Below, piece after piece: positions 10,155 through 19,444 of a stretch of DNA of 27,860 nt. A program made the translations under genes and the position numbers. Location: positions 1 through 27,860 of the forward strand of contig JAMYHX010000536.1 in assembly GCA_025529335.1 (NCBI GenBank), in the 5' to 3' direction. The notes below the pieces were generated by a model. That model was not told where the DNA came from. It saw nothing but the letters and a program-made list of their open reading frames with translations, and did not search any database. The DNA comes from Rhizopus sp. PT2906. Taxonomy: Eukaryota; Mucoromycota; Mucoromycetes; Mucorales; Rhizopodaceae. Position 1 is the first letter of the stretch, and the number at the start of each line of letters is the position of its first letter.

Positions 10155-10829
10155 CTTCCGTATGTTAATTTTAGCAATCGAACAAGACACTAAAACAAAA
10201 AGGCTAAATATTACTACTATTAAAATAGAGCAACAATAATGAAATGCAGATAAGCGTAGATCTTCTTGATCGTGTTGAGTTGGATGAGCTCACTCTTGTA
10301 GCAGAAAAAAAGCATATTGTTGATATTTGTAAAACCTTGTAAGTAGATTAAGTGACAAAGGAAAAACAAGCTTTGACCATTTACAAAGCTATATTTGTAA
10401 TGTTGGCTATCATCAGAACATTGGCACAGCTCTACAACAAAGCATCTTTTGATGTTTTTTCAAAACTCAAAGTTCATTTTCTGCACACCCACGGTTAGCA
10501 GCTAACTTGAACGCAACTATACTTAAATATGTTCTTGGGTCTTCATTGGCAAGCTGGCTACTCATTCTAATCTTTCTAGTTTTCCTTCCTGAACTTGTGG
10601 ATTCGCCACAGTGTGCTGCCTACCCTTTGTTTCCCATAGAGAACGATGCTCGTTTTCTTTATGAATGTCCTCTCAAGCTACTAGTCTGGAAGGACCTGTA
10701 GTTTACGCTATTTAGCAGCAACTTCTCCATCTCCTCTGCTTCAAAAAGTTTTGTTTAAACTGGAATACTCTGCCTGATCAAACGGAAATGAAGTGCTTCC
10801 TGCTACCGCGATTGCTTCCATTCTTGTTT
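10155..10829. other. Gene-poor stretch with short open frames
   Basis: Two short plus-strand frames look partly protein-like: about 10243-10341 (QISVDLLDRVELDELTLVAE) and 10507-10701 (64 residues, hydrophobic first half, then PELVDSPQCAAYPLFPIEND). Neither has a recognised domain or a good gene model. I regard them as remnants. Confidence 0.3.
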
Positions 10830-11015
10830 TCTTTTAAAAAAAGAAGAAGAGATAAACAGAAATGCTGTTATTGTTTTATTTAGTTTAATTAAAGGATATT
10901 CCATTGAATAGCCTTAGGTTAGATAGCGACTCTGGTAGCGTGAAGCTGCAAAGAAATGCCATAGGTAGTGTCTGTAACATTAGCCTATTTTCTAGTGTGC
11001 ATAGTGTTCACCTTT
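10830..11015. repeat. Dispersed repeat, copy C
   Basis: Shares with copies A and B an AAAAAAGAAGAAGAGATAAAC block, a CTGTTATTGTTTTATTTA block (copy A has CTGTTATTGCTGTATTTA), a TAGCGTGAAGCT block and a right block at about 10959-11012 (GTAACATTAGCC then GTGCATAGTGTT). It is more diverged than copies A and B. Confidence 0.45.
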
Positions 11016-11319
11016 GTTTTTTTGTTTTTTTTTCTTCAATAAACTCCTTGTCATGCTTAAAGCCAAGCGTGATAATAGGAAACTTGGTTTTTATAGCTAG
11101 TCGCGTAACAAGATCATGTTTATTATAGCCTTTCATTATGAGCCTTTCTTTGGTTCCTTTTTGTTTGTCATAAGTAGCAGGTATAGTGGGTTTACTATTA
11201 TTTACACAACTCAGAACGATTTCAAAGAGACACATTTCTTGTAGTTTAACAAACAATGAAAAAGAAAAGAAGAAAGAGAAGCTCTCTTTGTATGCATGTT
11301 TATAAATTAGAATATTCAA
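11008..11319 (-). CDS. Short frame, probable remnant of a repeat-encoded protein
   Basis: 103 codons on the minus strand. The C-terminal half (KQKGTKERLIMKGYNKHDLV then TRLAIKTKFPIITLGFKHD) reads like a conserved domain; the N-terminal half is hydrophobic and weak. The right end overlaps repeat copy C, so the frame may belong to the element. I do not recognise the family and cannot say whether it is expressed. Confidence 0.3.
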   Translation of the reverse strand: MNILIYKHAYKESFSFFFSFSLFVKLQEMCLFEIVLSCVNNSKPTIPATYDKQKGTKERLIMKGYNKHDLVTRLAIKTKFPIITLGFKHDKEFIEEKKTKKQR

Positions 11320-11370
11320 ATCAGTAATACCAAGTTTGTATATATTCGACTACTTTGTACTTTTCAGAAT

Positions 11371-12365
11371 TTATCGTTCAACAATTTCTATGTAGCATGA
11401 TAAGCCTTTCCATTGTATCATCGTCATCCGTTTACTTACCTCCCAAGTCTTCTTCAAGGTCAAACGATAAAGGGTCCGCTGACTTGACGCCTATTTCTTT
11501 TTGAATCTCTTTCACCTTGTCTACTACTGCTTGATTTGCTAGATATGTTTCAAGGTGTGTCTTGTGATGAATGCTTGATTTTAATGTCATCCATTGCTCA
11601 GCAAATGTACTACGTGCTTCTTTCATAGTGTCCCTTGTACAAGCCAGATTATGGGTAGATACAAACAGATCATATTCCTTTTGTTTCAATCCTGTAGGAA
11701 ATGCCTCTGACCAGCTATAGAGTTGCTGGTAACATCCTTCGATCTGACTGATCCAAGCCTGAGATAGACTGTACATGCGACTACATATACCCATAAATAC
11801 CAGTGCCAAAGAGACAAAGTGCTCTAATTTTAGTAATGTCGAATTGGCTCTATATGTCTCAACAAGGACAATCTTTAGCTTATCGAGTATCAGAGCTGCT
11901 CCTATGAGTCTATGCATCGTGTACTGTATTGATTCTTTACTTGGTATAAATGTCCACTTTCCTGTACACTTATCTAGCCTATTTTATATATATAAGTACA
12001 AAAGACAACATATCAAAAGTACCAATCTGTTACGTTTTTGCGTTCCAAAAGGATAGATAAAGTCTTTCAAGTTCCTTTTCAATAGCCAATGCTTTCAGTC
12101 TTTTGACTAGTTTTCTTATTTCCATAGATCGCTTGAATCGATGAAATGGTCTTTGTTGATTGACGTTTTTATAGTAAAGTCGATCTATCAAGGTTACTTC
12201 GATCCAAAATAGTTTTTGATCTTTGAATGAATCAAGGAATCCCTTCAACTTTTCTAATTCTTGTTGATGATTAATCTTGATTGACTTGTTAATGCGTACA
12301 TCAGACAATACTGATTTAGTTGGCACAGGAGGGTCCAAGAGTGTATAATATGGAGGCGGTGTCAT
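11371..12365 (-). CDS. NEPRO-like nucleolar protein (3 exons)
   Basis: Exons: 12365-12034, 11978-11440, 11387-11371; introns 55 and 52 nt. The last exon is only 17 nt. The spliced protein has 295 residues. The first exon carries LIDRLYYKNVNQQRPFHRFK and a run of Arg/Lys helices, the pattern of the N-terminal domain of nucleolus and neural progenitor protein (NEPRO) and related proteins, where a Tyr-Lys-Asn-x-x-Gln-x-Arg core is typical. The second exon opens with GKWTFIPSKESIQYTMHRLI, then helices around a cysteine and an Arg-Met (GICSRMYSLSQAW) that fit the family's second half. Relatives act in the nucleolus, and some family members are tied to RNase MRP/rRNA processing (family knowledge). 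If the last donor (GTAAGT at 11439) is not used the protein ends two residues later at 11432. Divergent from SAC1. Confidence 0.65.
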
Positions 12366-13045
12366 TTATTAAAAATAAAGGGAAGGCTTTGCATGTATTC
12401 GCCCCCCCCCTCATAAAAATTTAAGAGCTAAATAAAAATTATAAAGGCATTACACTGCATCATAAATACTCTTTTATATCTCTTTCATACTATCGCCATA
12501 TATTACACCAGAGCATTGAAAAGATTAACATAAGAACATGATATAGGTCCATTTAACCTATAGATCCACATAGGCATCGACTGAACTATTGTTGTGAAAG
12601 AAAAAGGCATTACAGCTTAACATCGTAAAGAAAACATTTGCAATTATATCTTTCTTTCAGCAAAGTGTACTCTCCCAGCTCTCTTTCCCTAAAGAATTCT
12701 TAAAGTGTTGATTCGAAATGGACAACTTGTAGACAACCATTTCCAAATGTATCAGAAAAGAAAAAAGAAAAAAGACATAAACCATGGATTCAGACTATTT
12801 ATATGCATTAGATTGTAGTACAGATCAATAGTGTAATGCCAATCTTTTCACAGTCTATGCTGTTGAACACTCCTTTAAAGTGAATATCAGTACTAAAGCA
12901 TAACGATGAGAACATAACGATAGACTGTTGTATCAAAGACTTTTTTTTTTTACATTCTGCTTAAAAGGACGTGCCTCTCACGTGTGTTACTCTAATAAAT
13001 TTTATTTGCTACCTAAAAAACCCCTTCTCTTTCTTACAGACAATT
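12366..13045. promoter_or_regulatory. Divergent promoter region of the NEPRO-like gene and SAC1
   Basis: No gene seen in 680 bp. A run of nine C followed by TC (12402-12412) lies about 40 nt before the NEPRO-like start codon, much like the C run upstream of ATP2. A 9-bp inverted repeat ACAGTCTAT / ATAGACTGT (12850-12858 and 12920-12929) and two CATAACGAT copies lie near 12900-12922. A pyrimidine-rich leader (about 13016-13037) precedes the SAC1 start. Confidence 0.5.
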
Positions 13046-15455
13046 ATGCTTAAAGACTATAAGCTGTAATAACAACAAGACATTCTATGAGTAAAGATTA
13101 CCTAATATTTATTCTTGCCCACATAGACACACGACCAAGGACACATACACTATCGCCCCTATATCTTCGGAATCTTATTTACAGATCAATAGAAAAGATG
13201 GCAGTTTAAAGATGACAGGTTAGAAACAAGAAAGAATCTGTTTCTTGTATGTTTATACTCTCTTCTAGATACACTTCCTAATGTTCAGGAAGAAGAGAGC
13301 ACATTATGGATTTACGGTGTAATGGGGTTTATTAAACTATTGGCGGGTGAATATCTACTGGTTATCACCGAGAGAGAGTTGATAGGCTCCATTCACGACA
13401 AGAATATCTTTCGTGTAGGTGCTTTTCAGATACTTCCTCTAGCTCGCAATTTAGATAACCTTACAGAAGAAGAGGTAAAAGGTCAATAGAGAGGAGAATG
13501 TGGACAAGTACACTAAGACTTTGTTAGAAATCACGAGAGCAATACTATGTCAATTTGCTGGAATCACATCTTCGAACGAATACGTTTTACTTTTCTTACG
13601 ACTATGACTTGACTCAATCCATGCAAAGACAGCTTCAGTTGAATTCAAATGATCCTTTATATAAAAGAGTAAGCGGATAAGGAAATAAGGGATAATGACT
13701 GATAAGGAACGTATTATTAGGCAGATGAACGATTTTTTTGGAATAGATTTGTATCATCCAAGCTAATAGACTCTGAATTAGACGTATGATTGACACACTT
13801 ATCAATGAACATCTTGCTCATTTATTCTTTAGTTATCTGAATATATTTTGCCTGTCATGCAAGGATGTAAGTCCACCAAAAGGGAAAAAAGATAGCTCTC
13901 CTTTTTAATACTCTTGTATATCAAAGTTATAGAGATCAATCCATGCAATTTGAATGGCAAATCTTTCACTTGGGGAATTATCACACGCAGAAGCAGACAT
14001 AGACCCGGCACACGTTACTTTTCTCGTGGTATTGATGAAAATGGACATGTATCTAACTTTGTAGAAACAGAACAGTTTGTCTTGCATGAAGACAAGCAAT
14101 TATCTTATGTACAGACAAGAGGATCAATCCCTGTCTATTGGGCTCAAATCATCAATCTCAAATACACACCCAAACTTTGGATTGGTGAAACTCGAAAGAG
14201 TGTAAGTTGAAGCGTGATATAGATGTATAAGATACTGATAAGAGTCTTAGTTGGCTGCTGCTCGTATGCACTTTGATGAGCAGATTCGTATCTATGGGCC
14301 GCAAGTCTTGGTCAACTTGGTCAACAAGAAAGGATATGAGCTTCCTATGGGTCAAGCCTATGCTCGTACAGTCGAACAGCTGAACGATCCTCGTATTCAT
14401 TATATTCATTTTGATTTCCATGCTGAATGCTCCAAAATGCGTTGGCACCGTATTAACCTGCTGCTAGATCAGTTAAAGGATAAACTGGTGGAACAAGGGT
14501 AAGATATACTTATGAACAAAATCAACAATATCAATGCTCAACTATGTATTAGTTTCACATATGTTCTTAACCCAGGAAGCTCTGGTCAAACTGTGAAGCA
14601 AACACAGACCTCAGTCATTCGTTCCAACTGTATGGATTGCCTGGATCGTACCAACGTAGTTCAGAGCACTATTGCTCGCTGGATTTTGAATCGTCAGTTG
14701 CGTGATCTTGAGATCCTGACTCCTGATCAACTCTTGGAGGATCAACAAGAACTGATGAACACTTATAGAAATGGTAAATCATATCAGCATCCTTTTCTGT
14801 CTTATTAATCTTGTACTTTAGTCTGGGCTGATAATGCAGATGGTGTAAGCTGTGTTTATTCCGGCACGGGTGCTCTCAAGACTGATTTCACAAGGTAATG
14901 TTTAGACCTCCTCCTTGAGATGTTATCTGACAATTTAACGATAGAACTGGAAAGCGTACAAAGGTTGGAGCACTCAAGGACTTGGAAAATTCCATTGTTC
15001 GTTATTGCAAGAATAACTTTATGGATGGCTCTCGTCAGGATTCATTTGATCTATTTCTTGGTAGATACCGTCCAGACGGTAAGCCTGTTCAAAAAGAAGA
15101 TCAAAGATCACTTCGTATCCGAGTTGTAAGTTTTCCATCAATTTTTATTATACAAGTCCTAAATTGATAATAGGTACCTTATATCATGCTGTTTGCTCTC
15201 TTTATGTTGATCATAAACATCGTGAACCCAAGCTATTCTGGCTTCCAATCCATCACGTCCTACGTCCTTCTTCTTTTATTTTGGATTTCTGTATTAATCT
15301 CTGGTGTACGTTTTGCCATTCAACATGGAGATCAATTCGTTCAATGGCCTCGTCTACTTGAATTACCTTCCACTGAAGAAATTGAAGAAATACCTACGAT
15401 GACCGAGAAAGAAGGTACGATGGCTCCCCCTGATATTTCAAATGATCTTTTATAA
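13046..15455 (+). CDS. SAC1: Phosphoinositide phosphatase SAC1 (12 exons)
   Basis: Removes phosphate from PI4P and other monophosphorylated phosphoinositides at ER and Golgi membranes. Exons: 13046-13065, 13127-13218, 13269-13474, 13528-13668, 13721-13783, 13833-13866, 13927-14201, 14251-14498, 14553-14773, 14822-14894, 14945-15125, 15174-15455. All phases agree and the sum is 611 residues (yeast Sac1 has 623). The 20-nt first exon gives MLKDYKL, joined to KDTYTIAPISSESYLQINRK. The Sac domain contains ADERFFWNRF, WGIITRRSRHRPGTRYFSRG and the catalytic RSNCMDCLDRTN with Cys at about 386 (C-x5-R). WADNADGVSCVYSGTGALKT follows. Two C-terminal membrane helices (VPYIMLFALFMLIINIV and SYVLLLLFWISVLISGV) sit as in yeast Sac1, then a short acidic cytosolic tail. 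Exons 1 (20 nt) and 6 (34 nt) are very small. The ATG at 13046 is the only start that joins in frame. Confidence 0.97.
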
Positions 15456-15639
15456 GGTCGATTCCTATTCGCTGTTGAATGATTATATAATCAAGAGAAG
15501 AGTCAATTTCATCATCCTACTGCGATTTTTAATCATTGATAATCCACATTGAAAATTTTGATTTGTCATCGCCTCTTTATTTTATTAAAGAAATCATTTT
15601 AGCCCCTCTTTTTTTCTCTCTCTCTCTCTCTTTATCAAA
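15456..15639 (+). promoter_or_regulatory. SAC1 3' end and glutathione reductase promoter
   Basis: 184-bp spacer between two plus-strand genes. A long CT-rich tract (about 15602-15633) ends right before the glutathione reductase ATG; such pyrimidine tracts are common at fungal transcription starts. Confidence 0.5.
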
Positions 15640-17191
15640 ATGATTACAAAAACAGTATATGACTATTTGGTTATTGGTGGAGGCTCTGGTGGTCTTGCCT
15701 CTGCTAGACGTGCCAGTGGTATTCACGGCGCAAAGGTTGCCCTGATAGAAGCTCAACATAGATTAGGAGGTACTTGTGTCAATGTTGGCTGTGTGCCCAA
15801 GAAAGTCATGTGGAATGCTGGTACATATAAAAAGTTTTTTTTTTTCAGGGAACAACTTGCTGATATCTCTTTGTAGCCTCTATTGCTGAAGCACTCCGTG
15901 ATGCAAAGCAATATGGCTTTGGTAGCCACGAAGCCAAGTTTGACTGGAAGTTCTTTAAAGAAAAGCGAGATGCCTATGTGAAGCGATTGAATGGAATCTA
16001 TGAAAGGAACTTGGGTAATGATAAAGTAGAGCACTTTCAAGGTTTTGCCAGTTTCATAGACAAGAATACGGTGCGTGTTCAAAGATCAGAGACAGAATCG
16101 TTTGTACTTCAAGCCAAAAATATCTTGATCGCCACAGGTTTGTGCATAGAACAATGATAGGAAAATAAGAGTATTGACAGTATACAAAGGTGGACATCCC
16201 CTGATTCCCAATATTCCTGGTGCACACTATGGTATTGATTCTGATGGATTCTTTGATCTTGAGGAACAACCTAAACGTGTGGCTGTCATTGGTACTGGAT
16301 ACATTGGCATTGAATTAGCAGGCATTTTCAATGCTTTGGGTACCCAGACCACAGTCTTTTCTCGTACCAAGCACATCCTTCGTAGCTTCGATAGTATCAT
16401 TCGTGAAACTCTCTTGAAGGAAATGCAAAATGTGGGTATTAATTTCGCTTTCGAATCCAACGTGAAGGCTTTGGTGCGTGAGGGTAATGCTATCCGTGTA
16501 GAATATGAAGTGAATGGAGAGCCCAAGAGCATAGAAGTAGATACAGTTCTCTGGGCTGTGGGACGTGTACCCAATATCAAGAAATTGAATTTGGAAGCTG
16601 TTGGTGTCAAATTGACTGAAAAGGGACACATTGCTGTCGATGAATATCAAAATACATCTACACCTGGCATCTATGCTTTGGGTGATGCTTGTGGTAGAGC
16701 CGAATTGACACCAGGTATACTTGGCTTTTATATATATATACAAAAGTATCCTAATGACGCTTTATATAGTTGCTATTGCTGCTGGTCGTAAATTATCAGA
16801 CCGCCTGTTTGGAGGTGAACAATTCAAGGAATCTAAATTAGATTATGAAAACATTCCTACCGTTGTCTTTTCTCATCCTACAGCAGGCACAATAGGCCTT
16901 ACTGAAGAGCAAGCTCGTGAACGCTACGGTGATGAAAATGTCAAGGTATACACCTCCAAGTTTATCAACATGTACTTTTCTATGCTTGAGCATAAGGAAC
17001 CTACAGCTTATAAACTTGTCGTGACGGGACCTGAAGAAAAGGTTGTGGGTGTTCACATCTTGGGTAGAGGAAGCGATGAAATCCTTCAAGGTTTTGGTGT
17101 TGCCGTCCGTATGGGAGCTACCAAGGCAAACTTTGATGCCTGTGTTGCCATTCATCCTACAGCTGCTGAAGAATTGGTTACTATGCGATAA
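15640..17191 (+). CDS. GLR1: Glutathione reductase (NADPH), 4 exons
   Basis: Reduces glutathione disulfide to glutathione with NADPH. Exons: 15640-15820, 15877-16137, 16190-16714, 16770-17191; 462 residues. The FAD-binding GGGSGGLASARRA is at residues about 12-24, the redox disulfide GGTCVNVGCVPKK has Cys46 and Cys51, the NADPH-binding GTGYIGIELAG lies mid-protein with Arg-rich FSRTKHILR after it (NADPH rather than NADH), ALGDACG binds FAD, and the C-terminal HPTAAEE gives the catalytic His of the other subunit. No targeting presequence, so this form is probably cytosolic. Intron 1 contains an extra acceptor (TTTTTCAG, ending 15848) after a T run; using it would shift the frame to an early stop, so the TTTGTAG acceptor at 15876 is the productive one. 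A glutathione oxidoreductase gene (glrA) is, as I recall, a known neighbour of the sex locus in some Mucorales. Confidence 0.97.
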
Positions 17192-17416
17192 ATAACTTGT
17201 ATACCAATCCTATTTGTATTTTTAATTGAATTAAAATCATGTAATGACCTTATGAAAAGTAGTTTGTAATGGTTGCTATGTTATTGTTGTATTTTTTTTT
17301 TAAAAAAAAAACAGACAGTGTTGAGTTAGATATACAAGACTTCACAGTGTTAATAGCATCACTTAAATACATGTAAACATATTACTATAAATAATTTTAT
17401 TATTAAAGGGACATAT
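17192..17416. terminator. Convergent 3' spacer
   Basis: Short spacer between convergent genes. A T9/A10 run (about 17291-17310) could form a hairpin. AATAAA on the minus strand at 17396-17401 serves the gene on the right. Confidence 0.45.
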
Positions 17417-19249
17417 TCAGAAAATAGGATTATCATCAATAAACATAAACTTGTTCATCTTTTTGGGACTAAAATACCGAAACTTGGACTGAACCTTGCC
17501 TCTTTGGTCTGAAGAGTTCCTTCGTGATCGAGGAGACGGTGATGAAGTAGGATGAAATGGTACAAAGGAGATGGACGAAGTGCTGACCAAACTCTTTTTG
17601 GTTGCTTGAAACGGATGCATAGAATACTGGTGATCAAATGATGGTAATTGTTGGACTTCTCTCTTTAGATTTCCAAGAGAATAAGACGGGCCCATGATTG
17701 GCTTTGGGCGAGAGTACAGTTGGTGTCTTCGGATTTGAACCTCTAACCAGTCCACGACCTGGATCCAGCCTCTTCCGCCCACCTGGTACTCCTTTGTGCT
17801 CTTTAGGATATACAGGCCTCTTGTCAGACCACTCTCAAATTCTTGCAAATCAACGTCCTTGGTAATCAACGCGCGGTCCTTGGGAGATGCACAGGTACGG
17901 TGAATGTCCATCGCCAGCGAAATGACTTCACATGCTCTCCAAAACTCATCACGATCAAATGCGCACCGTGCCTTGGGTAACTCTGTGCTTAAATTCGGAA
18001 TCTGCTGAAGAGCAGCCTTTAGACAGACATTTAATGACTCGAGCGATGCCTGGCTCGGTCGTGGGTCGTTTTGGTCAGGTATAAACAGCTTGTGGAGAAT
18101 GATACGTGTCGCATTGTATTCGAGGTGGACTCGAATAGAAGCCAAAAGCACGTCGTGGTTTTTGCTCTGTCCTTTCAAATAACAAGGCAATTGTTGGTAA
18201 ACCTCCAAGAGTTGTTTATCGTACGCATGAAGTTGCTCTAGTGTCATATCCACTGCTTGTTCATAAAATGTTGTGATGATGCGGGATTGTATCTTCCAGA
18301 TTTGTAGACAGTGAATGAATACCAGCATACCAAGTTCGCCATTGTCAATGTCCTGCTCCATCACACGAGGCAGATTGATTTCTTTACCAGGCACCCTTGG
18401 TTGAGGCGTGTTCTTGGGTGCACCTGAGGAGGACATGTAAAAGTCCCATGCCCAGACGAACCACCAGAGCCGTGTATCCTTTTCTTTTTCAAACGACATG
18501 TCGTCATCGTCAATAAGACGTGGATAAATATCGAGCTGATGAAGCGCAGACACTGCCATACCCGCGTACTGATGTCGACGGCTTGGTTCTGCTCGAGACA
18601 TCATGTAGGACAGGGCAATGATGGTAAATCTGTCAGGATGATCAAAGGTCTGAGCCAAGTATTCTCGTGCCTGTTCAAAGAAATATTCTTCTTGTTCTTG
18701 AATCCTGTCTTGATTGGTGATATAATGTTCTAATTCAGGCGGGCAATGATGAGTCACCATGTGTCGAAATACGAATAGACAGATGGCATTGACAATAAGG
18801 GTGCTTGTAGGATTAGGATGTGATATGTACCACTGCATAAACTCTTCACGAGAGAGGATAGGCGTGAATCGTATCCAGCATTCAAAGTAGGTGTGTATGC
18901 ATGCATCTGCGATGTCTTGCAATTGTCCATTGTTCTGTCTAATCGGCGTGATTCTCTTGCCGAGCTTATCCGTGCATATAAAATAATTGACAGGCTTAGA
19001 TTGGTGTGATTTATTTCTGTAAAGGGGCGTAATACCAGATACGGTAGTTGGGGAGTATGCTGAGTCAGGTGGATTGGTGTTACATAATTTCCCAAAGGCA
19101 TCAATGAGCGAGTGCAGATCTGAAGCGCTGGTGACATTTGTTTCTACATTAATACCGGCTTCTGTATAGGATACATTTAGTTTAGACCAAATGTCATCCA
19201 GGGGTATTTGATAATGATGATGAGGTGTATCAATTGTATCGAATGGCAT
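17417..19249 (-). CDS. Fungal-specific transcription-factor-domain protein without zinc cluster, intronless
   Basis: Single open frame of 610 residues. The middle (residues about 120-350) has the pattern of the fungal-specific transcription factor domain found in Zn2Cys6 regulators: a helix-rich stretch (ECWIRFTPILSREEFMQWYI), a long helix repeat (HQYAGMAVSALHQLDIYPRL), then KEKDTRLWWFVWAWDFYMSS, where the Arg-x-W-W and Asp are typical. The N-terminal 100 residues hold no CxxC-x6-C cluster, and I found no upstream exon that could supply one in the 195 bp before it. The C-terminus is Ser/Pro/Arg-rich and ends in a basic patch (SPSPRSRRNSSDQRGKVQ), possibly a nuclear localisation signal. It could be a partner or inhibitor of zinc-cluster factors, or bind DNA in another way. 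It lies between glutathione reductase and the helicase, and has no intron while its neighbours have 3 to 11. Confidence 0.8.
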   Translation of the reverse strand: MPFDTIDTPHHHYQIPLDDIWSKLNVSYTEAGINVETNVTSASDLHSLIDAFGKLCNTNPPDSAYSPTTVSGITPLYRNKSHQSKPVNYFICTDKLGKRITPIRQNNGQLQDIADACIHTYFECWIRFTPILSREEFMQWYISHPNPTSTLIVNAICLFVFRHMVTHHCPPELEHYITNQDRIQEQEEYFFEQAREYLAQTFDHPDRFTIIALSYMMSRAEPSRRHQYAGMAVSALHQLDIYPRLIDDDDMSFEKEKDTRLWWFVWAWDFYMSSSGAPKNTPQPRVPGKEINLPRVMEQDIDNGELGMLVFIHCLQIWKIQSRIITTFYEQAVDMTLEQLHAYDKQLLEVYQQLPCYLKGQSKNHDVLLASIRVHLEYNATRIILHKLFIPDQNDPRPSQASLESLNVCLKAALQQIPNLSTELPKARCAFDRDEFWRACEVISLAMDIHRTCASPKDRALITKDVDLQEFESGLTRGLYILKSTKEYQVGGRGWIQVVDWLEVQIRRHQLYSRPKPIMGPSYSLGNLKREVQQLPSFDHQYSMHPFQATKKSLVSTSSISFVPFHPTSSPSPRSRRNSSDQRGKVQSKFRYFSPKKMNKFMFIDDNPIF

Positions 19250-19444
19250 AAAAATATAATAATAAAGGAGTGGAAAAAGAGAACAGAAAAAAGAGAAAAG
19301 AGAAAAAAAAATATCATATAAAACTTTTTTAGTAGAAAAAAGTATGACAAACTCATTTGAACAAAGTCAGTTCACCAATGATGAGTAGAAAGGGTAGCAA
19401 TGATAAGCTTATCATTCTATTATATATATAAGAAGATTATCACC
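19250..19444 (-). promoter_or_regulatory. Promoter region of the transcription-factor-domain gene
   Basis: A/G-rich 5' region followed upstream by a perfect 14-bp palindrome TGATAAGCTTATCA (19401-19414), which holds two facing GATAAG sites. The 3' end of the helicase gene abuts at 19445. Confidence 0.45.

Noticed and set aside
13931..13933. Acceptor GTTATAG (ends 13932) for SAC1 intron 6
   Set aside because: It would create a TAG stop at the junction; the acceptor at 13926 gives PVMQGFIEIN, which matches the family.
14576..14580. Acceptor AACCCAG (ends 14575) for SAC1 intron 8
   Set aside because: Out of phase with the preceding exon; the acceptor at 14552 keeps frame and gives the expected length.
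15849..15876. Acceptor TTTTTCAG (ends 15848) for glutathione reductase intron 1
   Set aside because: It gives a frame that reaches a stop within about 15 codons; the acceptor at 15876 restores the family sequence.
16174..16189. ATG at 16174 as a separate start for the second half of glutathione reductase
   Set aside because: The sequence before GGHPLIP is intron; splicing at 16189 joins ATG-GHPLIP as in the family.
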